Shown in pieces: positions 1 to 6,217 of a stretch of 7,440 nucleotides of DNA. The DNA lies in contig JBBCJM010000196.1 in assembly GCA_037190175.1 (NCBI GenBank), positions 1 through 7,440 on the forward strand. Reading direction: 5' to 3'. The stretch is from JBBCJM01 sp037190175. Its GTDB lineage: Bacteria > Pseudomonadota > Alphaproteobacteria > Rhodobacterales > Rhodobacteraceae. Below the pieces are notes generated by a model, which was given only the letters and a program-made list of their open reading frames with translations, made no database searches and was not told where the DNA came from. Position 1 is the first letter of the stretch. Each line of letters starts with the position of its first letter. The position numbers and the translations under genes are program-made.

Positions 1-289
1 CGCCCGCCGCAAGCACCGCATCGGCCCCCATCCCGCGCAGCGCCTGCGCCGCCGCCTCGACCGCCGGCAGCGGGCTGTGCGCCCGCACCTCGGAGAACAC
101 CCCCGCCAGCCGCCCGCCCAGCGCCGCGCGCAGGGCCCCGGCCTGCGCCGCGTCGCGCATCAGCGAGCCGGAACAGACGAGCCCCACCCGCGAGACCCCC
201 AGCCGGTCGCACTCTGCCGCCAGCCGCCCCAGCGCGCCGGCCCCCGAAACCAGCCGCAACCCCGGCATCGCCTGCTGATAAAGCCGCAT
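1..289 (-). CDS. Iron-containing alcohol dehydrogenase (maleylacetate reductase-like), N-terminal part, cut by window edge
   Basis: The first 96 codons are visible; the rest lies beyond position 1. The ATG at 289-287 follows a strong Shine-Dalgarno (AAGGAGG, 301-295) with about 5 nt spacing, which fixes the start. Visible landmarks are a Gly-rich LVSGAGALGRLA stretch (residues 13-24), a strand-like GLVCSGSLM (36-44), and HSPLPAVEAAAQALRGMGAD running into AVLAAG at residue 96. In this family that position immediately precedes the GGGS nucleotide-binding motif. Known members are NAD(P)-dependent dehydrogenases that use an active-site metal in the C-terminal domain, which is not visible here. 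The substrate cannot be told. It lies 94 nt downstream of repC on the same strand and is probably cargo with its own translation start. No promoter was identified in the gap. Confidence 0.72.
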   Translation of the reverse strand, partial: MRLYQQAMPGLRLVSGAGALGRLAAECDRLGVSRVGLVCSGSLMRDAAQAGALRAALGGRLAGVFSEVRAHSPLPAVEAAAQALRGMGADAVLAAG

Positions 290-293
290 CCCG

Positions 294-301
294 CCCTCCT
301 T
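294..301 (-). promoter_or_regulatory. Ribosome binding site of the partial dehydrogenase
   Basis: The minus strand reads AAGGAGGG about 5 nt before the ATG at 289. This is the clearest Shine-Dalgarno in the window. It decides the start of the gene that runs off the left edge. Confidence 0.75.
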
Positions 302-337
302 CGCTGCACCCCGCACGGCGCCCCCCCCTGCAGAGGA

Positions 338-355
338 AGTTGACAGCTGTCAACT
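338..355. promoter_or_regulatory. parS: parS-type centromere site downstream of repC (perfect 18-bp palindrome)
   Basis: AGTTGACAGCTGTCAACT is its own reverse complement over 18 bp. Its inner 16 bp fit the known repABC partition-site pattern GTT-N4-GC-N4-AAC, bound by RepB of the same unit. The location just past repC is one of the usual places for parS in repABC plasmids. RepB binding here, with RepA as the motor ATPase, would drive segregation and carry incompatibility. A near copy lies at 1601-1616. Confidence 0.8.
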
Positions 356-383
356 CGGCGCCTGCCCCATCGACGCGCGATCC

Positions 384-1556
384 TCATGCAGCCTGGCTGC
401 TGCCCGTCCGCAGGAGTGCCATCACCATCGGACCAGGAGAGAACGCCCCTTCGGCCGCCTTCCGGCTGAGCGCGCGCAGATAGCCGCCCGGCTTGGCGAT
501 CCGCTCCACGGATTGCAGGATGCAGGCCACCACGATCGCCGCGACCGGGGGCGTCATGTGGAACTGCGCCTCGTCCCAGGCATCGGCGCTGATCCCCATC
601 ATGCCCCGCACGAAAGCCGCCGCCGCCACGAGATCCCACCAGTCGCGAATGCCGTCGCGGGCATAGAGCAGGATTTCCGGACAGGCCCGCAAGACGAGAT
701 GCAGCGGCAGCTGCGGCTGGGTTTCCGCCGCGACGGCCGCCGCCCTTGCCTTTTCTGGGCAAGGTTCAGAGTCAGGTGGTATTATGGTTGAATCCTGTAT
801 GTGCCGCCCGGAATCGACGGCATTGCCGCCTGTTTCTTCTGTTCCAGGCTGCTGCAGCATCGCGGTGATCCGCGCAAGCAGGCCCGCCACCTGCGCGTCC
901 AGCGCCCGCAGTCCGGCTTGGTCCAGCTTGCGCCGCAACGCGCGGCGGGTCAGCGCCACCTCGTCGGACAGCGCGTCCCAGTTGCCCGGAAGCTCTGCCA
1001 TCCCATAGTCGACCAGCTTGGCGCAGTCGCGCAGGCGCAGCACCACCGTTTCGCGCAGCCGGTGCAGTCGGGCGACCGCCAGCTCGGCCTCGCGCGCCAG
1101 CGCGGAGATCTCGTCCACGCGGCGGGCCAGCGGGGCAAGGTCGAAACCGAAGGCGCGATCCAGATCGGCGTCCAGGCCCCGCACGGCATAGCGTTTGCCG
1201 TTGGGGCTGTCGTGGCGCAGGATCAGCCCGGCGCCCACCAGCGCCGCCAGATGCCGGCGCAGCGTGCTTTCCGCCATCCCGTGCGCCCGCTGCGACAAGG
1301 CCGCGTTCGAGGGGAAGACGATGCAGCCCGAAGCCTCTATCGCCGCCGCCTGGTGGAACGACACCAGCGCCGCCAGCACCGCCAGATCGCGGTCGGTCAC
1401 CCCCAGCGCCACGCGCGCCAGACCCAGATCGCGCAGGATCTGCCATTTGTCCGCGGCAGGGCGGTCGGCCTCGGCCTCGCGGGCCAGAGCCTGGGCTGCC
1501 AGCAGGCCAGCCGTCACCGGCCGGCGCCCGAAGGGCGTCGTGGAAATGTGCTGCAT
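384..1556 (-). CDS. repC: RepC, replication initiator of a repABC plasmid
   Basis: This 390-aa protein has the usual length for RepC. The N-terminus carries the family signature STTPFGRRP (residues 5-13). Next comes a winged helix-turn-helix, FPSNAALSQRAHGMAESTLRRHLAALVGAGLI (about 81-112) with a GKRYAVR wing (120-126). An alpha-helical segment of about 140-235 and a variable linker (about 241-275) lead to a conserved C-terminal domain ending in FSPGPMVMALLRTG. RepC is the plasmid-specific initiator that binds the origin, which in this family lies inside repC itself. The ATG at 1556 is chosen because the signature begins just after it. Its ribosome site is weak (AAACACC before ATG), as expected for a gene whose translation is restrained by leader structure and antisense RNA. 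It is the third gene of the operon, 177 nt after repB, and that gap encodes the ctRNA on the opposite strand. Confidence 0.93.
   Translation of the reverse strand: MQHISTTPFGRRPVTAGLLAAQALAREAEADRPAADKWQILRDLGLARVALGVTDRDLAVLAALVSFHQAAAIEASGCIVFPSNAALSQRAHGMAESTLRRHLAALVGAGLILRHDSPNGKRYAVRGLDADLDRAFGFDLAPLARRVDEISALAREAELAVARLHRLRETVVLRLRDCAKLVDYGMAELPGNWDALSDEVALTRRALRRKLDQAGLRALDAQVAGLLARITAMLQQPGTEETGGNAVDSGRHIQDSTIIPPDSEPCPEKARAAAVAAETQPQLPLHLVLRACPEILLYARDGIRDWWDLVAAAAFVRGMMGISADAWDEAQFHMTPPVAAIVVACILQSVERIAKPGGYLRALSRKAAEGAFSPGPMVMALLRTGSSQAA
767..803. other. oriV: Candidate origin of replication: AT-richer segment inside repC
   Basis: In a gene that is otherwise very GC-rich, the stretch around 774-800 (including GGTATTATGGTTGAATCC) is clearly richer in A and T. 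It encodes the non-conserved RepC linker (HIQDSTIIPPDSE), so the base composition is not forced by protein conservation. In the repABC plasmids studied, the origin maps to an AT-rich region within repC. The placement here is by that analogy. No iterons are apparent. Confidence 0.35.
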
Positions 1557-1600
1557 GGTGTTTCACGGGATGCAAAACCCAGGCCACCGAATCGATGGTT

Positions 1601-1616
1601 GTTGACAGGTGTCAAC
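1601..1616. promoter_or_regulatory. parS: Second parS-like palindrome, overlapping the ctRNA promoter
   Basis: GTTGACAGGTGTCAAC has perfect 7-bp arms (GTTGACA/TGTCAAC) around a GG centre. It differs from the perfect site at 339-354 at one base (central GC versus GG). It is therefore a probable RepB-binding site, weaker or asymmetric at its centre. Its TTGACA on the plus strand also serves as the -35 box of the putative ctRNA promoter, so RepB bound here could block antisense transcription. The binding is inferred from the match; the overlap is directly visible. Confidence 0.65.
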
Positions 1617-1631
1617 CAAAGCCGCTAGGTT
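1602..1631 (+). promoter_or_regulatory. Putative ctRNA promoter
   Basis: A perfect TTGACA (-35, 1602-1607) is followed after 17 nt by CTAGGT (-10, 1625-1630). CTAGGT matches the alphaproteobacterial CTATAT-type -10 at 4 of 6 positions. An alternative reading is TAGGTT at 1626-1631 with 18-nt spacing. The orientation is antisense to the rep operon, and the terminator at 1655-1690 lies at the right distance for a ctRNA. Confidence 0.6.
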
Positions 1632-1636
1632 CGAGG

Positions 1637-1690
1637 TGCTAGATCGACCAAACGGCCCTTCGGAATGTTCATCGTTCCGGGGGGCTTTTG
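1637..1690 (+). ncRNA. ctRNA: antisense RNA controlling repC (incompatibility RNA)
   Basis: A short transcript of about 55 nt is inferred, running from about 7 nt after the -10 box to the end of the terminator. It is transcribed opposite to repABC and lies wholly between repB and repC, where repABC plasmids of this class encode a small counter-transcribed RNA of similar size. Its 3' half is one strong hairpin with a 9-nt loop (TGTTCATCG, 1666-1674) that would start pairing with the repC leader. It is expected to lower RepC synthesis and cause incompatibility with plasmids that share it. The 5' end is approximate. Confidence 0.72.
1655..1690 (+). terminator. Intrinsic terminator of the ctRNA
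   Basis: An 11-bp stem is formed by GCCCTTCGGAA (1655-1665) and TTCCGGGGGGC (1675-1685), with nine Watson-Crick and two G-U pairs. The loop is 9 nt, and the stem is followed directly by TTTTG and more T's. The T-run lies on the plus-strand side, so it acts for the antisense RNA. On the rep mRNA strand the same bases lack a U-tract and have A-C mismatches where the G-U pairs were. Confidence 0.85.
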
Positions 1691-1733
1691 TCTTGCAGTG
1701 CCTTCGTGCCTCCTGTCGTTGTTGCTCTTCGCC

Positions 1734-2660
1734 TCACTTCCCGCGGGTTCTCAGATACTCGCGATGAAGATCCTCCATCCGATCCAGCAGCCAGACGTCG
1801 AAGCCGCCTGCCGCCTTGCGCGTCAGGGACAGCACCGTGCGGTCGCCGCTGCGCGTCACCTGCCCCAGGGTCGCCCCATCCGCACCCCGCAGGGCCGGCG
1901 GCTCGGGCGGAGGGGACCGCTCCGGTGCCGTGGCGCGAAACACCGCCTCGAACCGCGCGTCCGAATCCGGCCCCTGCGCCAGCGGGACGAGGTCTCCGAC
2001 CTGCCGGCCGGCGATCCGCTCGGCCAGCGCGAGCCAGCGTTCGCGCCCCACCGAGGGTGCGGCACCGATGGCCTGCAAAAGGGGCAGGGGGATCGCGTCG
2101 GCCACCGTCAGCATCCGGCTGACCACCGTCTTGTCGATGGCCAGCGCATCGCAGATCACCGCCCGGTCGAAGCCGTGGTCGCGCATCTGCCGGGCGAAAT
2201 TGGCCTTTTCGATGAAGGACAGGTCCTTGCGGGCCGCGTTCTCCTGCCCCTGCGCGATCATCAGGTCGCGGTCGGTCAGGTCGCGCAGCATGGCCTTGAC
2301 CGGCAGGCCGGCCAGCTTCAGCGCCGCCACCCGGCGGCGGCCATAGACCACCTCGTAGCGCCCCTCGTAATTGGGCGAATGCCGCAGCAGGACGGGCACC
2401 TGCTGGCCATAGACACGGATCGACTCGGCCAGCGCGGCGATACCCTCGGCATCCTCGTCCAGCCGGTCCTTGAGCCCCGCGTGATCGATCAGCTCGGCCG
2501 GCACCTCGACGATCGAGCGGCTGCGCAGATCGGCGATCGACTGGCCGACCGCGCCGATCGCGCCCTTGGTCATCCGGGGCGGAGGCATCGCCGACTTCAC
2601 CTCGGGCGCGCGCTCGGCCGAAGGTTCCAGCAGGCCCTTGAGCAGATCCTTGCGTGCCAT
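1734..2660 (-). CDS. repB: RepB, ParB-type centromere-binding protein
   Basis: At 308 aa it is slightly shorter than typical RepB proteins. The N-terminal tail (residues 1-50; MARKDLLKGLL, basic) is where this family usually contacts RepA. The ParB domain follows: LAESIRVYGQQVPVLLR (77-93), the nucleotide-binding arginine patch YEVVYGRRRVAALK (102-115) and the ENAARKDLS box (140-148). A helix-turn-helix comes next (FIEKANFARQMRDHGF...VICDALAIDKTVVSRML, about 149-184). The C-terminal third is variable and probably mediates dimerisation. Known role: binds and spreads from parS, couples to RepA for segregation, and acts as co-repressor of the operon. The likely targets here are the palindromes at 338-355 and 1601-1616. 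Its ATG overlaps the repA stop by 1 nt (TGATG), implying translational coupling. Confidence 0.93.
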   Translation of the reverse strand: MARKDLLKGLLEPSAERAPEVKSAMPPPRMTKGAIGAVGQSIADLRSRSIVEVPAELIDHAGLKDRLDEDAEGIAALAESIRVYGQQVPVLLRHSPNYEGRYEVVYGRRRVAALKLAGLPVKAMLRDLTDRDLMIAQGQENAARKDLSFIEKANFARQMRDHGFDRAVICDALAIDKTVVSRMLTVADAIPLPLLQAIGAAPSVGRERWLALAERIAGRQVGDLVPLAQGPDSDARFEAVFRATAPERSPPPEPPALRGADGATLGQVTRSGDRTVLSLTRKAAGGFDVWLLDRMEDLHREYLRTRGK

Positions 2661-3847
2661 CAGCGCCCCTCCGTCCTGCCCCAGGCCCGCTGGATCAGGC
2701 CCTCGATCTCGCCGTTCACCGCATTCAGGCTTTCCATCGCCCGCTCATAGGTCTGGCGGGAAAAGGCGGTCCGCTCGACCTCGTAAAGCGTCTGCTTGGT
2801 GATGCCCGCGTCGGAAATCGCGGTCGATTTCAAGGCGGTATGGTTCAGCACATGCTCGCCGAACATCGACCGCATGAAACTGACCATCTGGTTCTGCGGC
2901 CCGTCTCCCGGCTCATACCGGGTGACGAGATAGCGCAGCCAGTCATAGCTCATGTCGCCCCCCGCATCGGCCACCACACCCAGCAGGTTCGAGGTCATCA
3001 GCAGGAACTGGCACATCGACATCACGTCCAGCATCTGCGGATGCACCGTCACCAGCACCGCCGTGGCCGCCGACAATGCACTCATCGTCAGGAACCCCAG
3101 CTGCGGCGGGCAGTCTATCACCACCACGTCATAGTCGGCTTCGACCTCGGCCAGACGCTCGCCGACCCGGGTAAAGAACATCTCGCCCGAGCGCGCGGCC
3201 AGTACGCGGGGGGTATCGTGCTCGAACTCCATCAGGTCCAGGTTGCCGGGGATGATGTCGAGGTTGGTGAAATAGGTCTTCCGGATCACCTGGCCCATCG
3301 GCACGGGGTCGTCATAGCGGATCGCGTCGTAAAGCGTACCGCCGTCCGTCAGGTCGAACTCGGGCTGGAACCCGTGCAGCGCGCTGAAACTCGCCTGGGG
3401 GTCCAGGTCGATGGCCAGCACGCGGTATCCATCCAGCGCCAGCTTCTGCGCCAGATGCGCCGAGGTCGTGGTCTTGCCCGACCCGCCCTTGAAGTTGATG
3501 ACGGTGATGACCTGCAGATGATCGCCCTTGCGCCGGCCGGGCAGGTAGGTGCCCGCCGATTTCGCGCCCTTCTCCAGCATCCGGCGCAGGGCCATGATGT
3601 CTTCGGGGCTGTAGTAGCGCCGCCCGCCGGTGCGGGTTTCCGGCTGGGGTCCGCGCCCCTCGAGGCTCAGCTTGCGCAGATAGGCGTCCTTGACGCCCAG
3701 CAGATCGGCCACCTCTCCGCTGGTGAACTTGCGCAGGGTCCGCTGGGCGTTCGGCGGGAACAGCTGCGCGCGATGGGCTTGCAGCCGTTCCGACAATCGT
3801 GCCGCATGGTCCCCGACGAGTCGGTCGATCCGGTCCAGCTTCGTCAT
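2660..3847 (-). CDS. repA: RepA, ParA-type partition ATPase and operon repressor
   Basis: At 395 aa it has the normal length for RepA. An N-terminal MerR-like winged helix (about 41-83: FTSGEVADLLGVKDAYLRKL ... GGRRYYSPEDI) would bind the operator. The ATPase core has the deviant Walker A KGGSGKTT (120-127, signature lysine K120), LAIDLDPQAS (144-153) and Walker B YDVVVIDCPP (238-247). These define a ParA/MinD P-loop ATPase. Known role: with RepB it segregates plasmid copies along the nucleoid, and it represses its own operon. It is the first gene of repABC and its stop overlaps the repB start. The ATG at 3847 begins the family-typical N-terminus. A purine-rich GGGGCAGAG precedes it but is not a strong Shine-Dalgarno. 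The upstream gap is shared with the divergent fic gene. Confidence 0.94.
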   Translation of the reverse strand: MTKLDRIDRLVGDHAARLSERLQAHRAQLFPPNAQRTLRKFTSGEVADLLGVKDAYLRKLSLEGRGPQPETRTGGRRYYSPEDIMALRRMLEKGAKSAGTYLPGRRKGDHLQVITVINFKGGSGKTTTSAHLAQKLALDGYRVLAIDLDPQASFSALHGFQPEFDLTDGGTLYDAIRYDDPVPMGQVIRKTYFTNLDIIPGNLDLMEFEHDTPRVLAARSGEMFFTRVGERLAEVEADYDVVVIDCPPQLGFLTMSALSAATAVLVTVHPQMLDVMSMCQFLLMTSNLLGVVADAGGDMSYDWLRYLVTRYEPGDGPQNQMVSFMRSMFGEHVLNHTALKSTAISDAGITKQTLYEVERTAFSRQTYERAMESLNAVNGEIEGLIQRAWGRTEGR

Positions 3848-3899
3848 CTCTGCCCCTGCGCCCGGCCGTTTGTTACGGTTTTCGGCGTCTTATTCTCTT

Positions 3900-3921
3900 C
3901 GATGCGTATATTACTGCATCG
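3900..3921. repeat. Inverted repeat in front of repA (candidate RepA/RepB operator)
   Basis: The arms CGATGC (3900-3905) and GCATCG (3916-3921) match perfectly around a 10-nt AT-rich spacer (GTATATTACT). It is 53 nt before the repA start, where an autorepression operator would be expected. The arms are short, so this is only a candidate. Confidence 0.35.
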
Positions 3922-4055
3922 CTTCGCCAGATTCGGGCAAGAGCTTTCTTCAACATCTGGTGTGTCTGGGCATCCTCCGCACAAGGCGCCTGCTGCGGCC
4001 GGCGGACGGCCGGGAGAGGGCAGGGCGGCTTGATCGGATTATCCGCGCCATTCTC

Positions 4056-4078
4056 ATCATGATTCTGGAATCCATGAT
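4056..4078. repeat. Imperfect inverted repeat just before the solo fic gene
   Basis: ATCATGATTC (4056-4065) pairs with GAATC (4068-4072) and ATGAT (4074-4078): ten pairs around a 2-nt centre, with one bulged C at 4073. It ends 6 nt before the fic start at 4085. The same stretch can be read as an imperfect direct repeat (ATGATTCTGGAAT / ATGATCCGAAT). It could be an operator bound by the winged helix of the Fic protein, or an mRNA hairpin limiting its translation. Confidence 0.4.
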
Positions 4079-4084
4079 CCGAAT

Positions 4085-5185
4085 ATGGCACATAACCCCA
4101 TCATGGCGCAGATCTGGCAATCCCCGCTCTGGCCGCGCTTCGACTATGACCGCGCAGCCGCCGAACCCTGGCTCGCCGCCGCGCAGGAGGCGCTGGGCGA
4201 GGTGCAGGGCCTTCAGACCGGCCTGTCGCCCGAGGATCTGGAGCAGTTCCGCCTGAGCCAGATCGTGCAGGAGGCGCTGTCCTCCTTCGGCATCGAGGGG
4301 GTCACGCTCAGCCCGGCCGAGATCGAGGCCTCGGTCATCGCCTCGCTGCGGCATCGCGACCGGGCGGTGATGGCGCGCCGCTCGGATGCCATCGTGGAAC
4401 TGATGCTGGCCGCCCGCCGGGCCGAGGGCCCGCTGACCCGCGAGACGCTGTTCGAGTGGCATCGCCTGCTGTTCTTCGGCCTCGAGGTCGAGGATCCGGG
4501 CCGCTGGCGCCGCTTCGGAATCGAGATCGTCCGCTCGGCCACCGCGGGCGACAGCGAGGTTCTGTACACCGCGCCCCCGCCCGAGCGGCTGGAGGCCGAG
4601 ATGGCGGCTTTCCTCGGCTGGCTGGCGGCGCCCAAGGCCACGCCCTTGCCCATCGCCGCCGCCATCGCGCATCTGTGGTTCGAGTCGATCCACCCGTTTT
4701 CCGATGGCAACGGCCGGATCGGACGGGCGGTGATCGAGCATGTCTTCGCCACCGGCCGCGCGCTGCCCTTCTCCTTGTCCCGCCAGATCGAGCGCGAGAA
4801 GCGCGCCTACTACGCTGCGCTGCAAGAGGCCCGGCGAGAAGGGCAGGGGGGCATCGACGCCACGCCTTTCGTGGTGTGGTTCCTGCGCTGCCTGGCCTCG
4901 GCCGCCGCCGCCAGCCGCGAGGAGGCGCTGTTCCTGATCGGCCGCAACGCCTTCCTGCGCCGCCACGGCCCGGCGCTGAATCCCCGCCAGCGCAAGGCGC
5001 TGGAAGCCGTCTTCGCCCAGGGCCGCGCGCGGCTGGACGAGGGGTTGAGCGCGCGCAGCTATCGTCGCATCACCGGCGTCTCCAGCGCGACGGCGACGCG
5101 CGACCTTGCGGCGCTGGAGGCGATGGGCGCGCTCACCCGTTCGCAGGCCGGCGGCCGGTCGGTCAGCTATGCGATCAACCTGTGA
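4085..5185 (+). CDS. fic: Class II Fic-family adenylyltransferase with DUF4172-like N-terminus and C-terminal winged helix
   Basis: A 366-aa protein. The N-terminus (IWQSPLWPRFDYD, residues 10-22, then a helical stretch to about 88) resembles DUF4172, which precedes many Fic domains. The inhibitory helix motif (S/T)xxxE(G/N) is present as S67-FGI-E71-G72, so the glutamate switch lies N-terminal to the catalytic core: class II, self-inhibited. The Fic motif HPFSDGNGRIGR (203-214) is intact, including the catalytic H203. The C-terminal segment 299-366 contains a winged helix-turn-helix (YRRITGVSSATATRDLAALEAMGAL, about 326-350). The family transfers AMP, or another nucleoside phosphate, to proteins; the target is unknown. 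The ATG at 4085 is used, but M7 (4103) is equally possible because neither has a clear Shine-Dalgarno. It is divergent from repA and convergent with the recombinase, whose stop is 3 nt away. No antitoxin gene is needed or seen beside it. Confidence 0.9.
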   Translation: MAHNPIMAQIWQSPLWPRFDYDRAAAEPWLAAAQEALGEVQGLQTGLSPEDLEQFRLSQIVQEALSSFGIEGVTLSPAEIEASVIASLRHRDRAVMARRSDAIVELMLAARRAEGPLTRETLFEWHRLLFFGLEVEDPGRWRRFGIEIVRSATAGDSEVLYTAPPPERLEAEMAAFLGWLAAPKATPLPIAAAIAHLWFESIHPFSDGNGRIGRAVIEHVFATGRALPFSLSRQIEREKRAYYAALQEARREGQGGIDATPFVVWFLRCLASAAAASREEALFLIGRNAFLRRHGPALNPRQRKALEAVFAQGRARLDEGLSARSYRRITGVSSATATRDLAALEAMGALTRSQAGGRSVSYAINL

Positions 5186-5188
5186 TGC

Positions 5189-6217
5189 CTACAGCCCCGC
5201 GGCCTTGGTGAGGTTGACCCTGAACCTGTCGCGGCGGCGCTGATACCTGCGGGTCATCTCGGCGCTGGCGTGGCCGAGCTGCTTCTGCACATGGCGCTCG
5301 TCGACCTCGGCCGCGGAGGCGAGCCCGGCGCGCAGGGAATGGCCGGAGAACAGGGCAGGGCGGTCGCCCTCGGGCAGGTCGCCGCGGATGCCGGCCTGCA
5401 GCGCGGCGCGCTTGACCAGCCTGGCCACCTCGCGGTCGTTCAGCCGCAGCGGGCCGGCCTCGCGGCCCCCTCCGGTGATGCGGCGGAACAGCGGCCCCTC
5501 GGCGATGCGGGCCAGTTTCAGCCAGGTCTCCAGCGCCTCCACCGGGCAGGTGGCGGGGGAGGAGCCGCGCCCGATCTCGACCTCGCGCCAGCCGGTCTTG
5601 CCGCGCAGGGTGACCAGCAGGCCGCCGGGCAGCACCTCGACCCAACCGCGGCCGTCCTGCGTCTGGTCGCGGCCCAGGTCGAGCCCGGTGATCTCCGACC
5701 GCCTGAGCCCGCCGGCGAAGCCGACGAGCAGCATGGCCCGGTCGCGCAACCCGCGCAGCGAGCCGCGGTCGCAGGTCTCCAGCATGGCCAGCAGGTCCCC
5801 GGGCAGGATCGCCGCCTTCTGCCGGGGCGGCGCGGCATGGCTGTTGCGGATGCCGGCCAGCACGGTGGCGATATGCCGGTCGCGCCGGTCCAGCGCCAGG
5901 CCGCGCTGCGCATAGGCCCGGACCAGCGCCGAGAGCCGGCGTTCGATGGTGGAAACCGCGTTCCTGCGGCCGCCGACCGAGCGCGCGCCGCTGGCGCAGG
6001 CGGTGATGTAGAGGCCCACCACCTGCGGATCGGGGGTCAGCGCGTCCAGCCCCTCGCGCCGGCACCAGCCGGCGAAATGCCTCCAGTCGGCGGCATAGGC
6101 CCGGCGGGTATTGGCCGAACTCGCCGCCTCGGCATAGCCCCGCGCCCGCTCGGCCAGGTCGCGCAGGGCAGGGGGCTGATGTTCCGGCGGGGCAGGGGAG
6201 GGGGGAGCGTCATTCAT
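5189..6217 (-). CDS. Tyrosine recombinase (Xer/phage-integrase family), third gene of the Fic toxin-antitoxin operon
   Basis: A 342-aa protein with the two-domain plan of Xer-like recombinases. A SAM-like core-binding domain occupies about 17-125 (SSANTRRAYAADWRHFAGWC, 33-52). The catalytic domain has the full active set: R172 (GGLRRSEI), K207 (RGKTG), H293-x-x-R296 (SGHSLRAG), H316 (LGHAS) and the nucleophile Y325 (TRRYQRR). It cuts and rejoins DNA through a 3'-phosphotyrosine. On plasmids such enzymes typically resolve multimers or integrate elements. The start at 6217 is chosen because it overlaps the end of the fic toxin (stop at 6212-6210) by 8 nt, which implies translational coupling. 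The open frame extends to 6370, but that would run deep into the toxin gene. The C-terminus abuts the convergent fic gene, with no room for a terminator. The recombination site is not proven; see the repeat at 7261-7283. Confidence 0.92.
   Translation of the reverse strand: MNDAPPSPAPPEHQPPALRDLAERARGYAEAASSANTRRAYAADWRHFAGWCRREGLDALTPDPQVVGLYITACASGARSVGGRRNAVSTIERRLSALVRAYAQRGLALDRRDRHIATVLAGIRNSHAAPPRQKAAILPGDLLAMLETCDRGSLRGLRDRAMLLVGFAGGLRRSEITGLDLGRDQTQDGRGWVEVLPGGLLVTLRGKTGWREVEIGRGSSPATCPVEALETWLKLARIAEGPLFRRITGGGREAGPLRLNDREVARLVKRAALQAGIRGDLPEGDRPALFSGHSLRAGLASAAEVDERHVQKQLGHASAEMTRRYQRRRDRFRVNLTKAAGL

Larger units (their letters stand above)
1557..1733. promoter_or_regulatory. repB-repC intergenic control region (incompatibility / copy-number region)
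   Basis: This 177-nt gap is the usual seat of repABC copy control. Read along the repC message (minus strand), it contains the complement of the ctRNA, then the parS-like palindrome at 1601-1616, then a small possible hairpin at 1598-1584 (CCATCG/CGGUGG arms with an AUU loop, one G-U pair), then the weak ribosome site of repC. In known systems, pairing of the ctRNA with this leader stabilises a structure that hides the repC start or terminates transcription early. No other gene is seen in the gap. Confidence 0.7.
3848..4084. promoter_or_regulatory. Divergent regulatory gap between repA and the solo fic gene
   Basis: These 237 nt must hold the repA promoter (minus) and the fic promoter (plus). 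The stretch 3885-3960 is AT-richer than its surroundings. The minus strand has TAATAT (3913-3908) and CTTGCC further upstream, but their spacing is too long for a confident promoter. On the plus strand CTTGAT (4029-4034) and CATCAT (4055-4060) are only weak candidates. An 11-bp palindrome, CGGATTATCCG, lies at 4035-4045. Two further inverted repeats are listed separately. No parS-type palindrome was seen here. Confidence 0.5.

Noticed and set aside
1665..2750. Plus-strand open frame of 361 codons opposite repB
   Set aside because: It starts inside the ctRNA terminator and mirrors RepB. The hydrophobic first residues look like a signal peptide by chance only.
2654..4033. Plus-strand open frame of 459 codons opposite repA
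   Set aside because: It is the mirror of a clearly coding ParA gene with intact Walker motifs. The His/Arg/Gln-rich translation has no domain character, and the length is an effect of high GC.
3950..4966. Minus-strand open frame of 338 codons opposite the solo fic gene
   Set aside because: It is antisense to an intact Fic domain, with no motif of its own.
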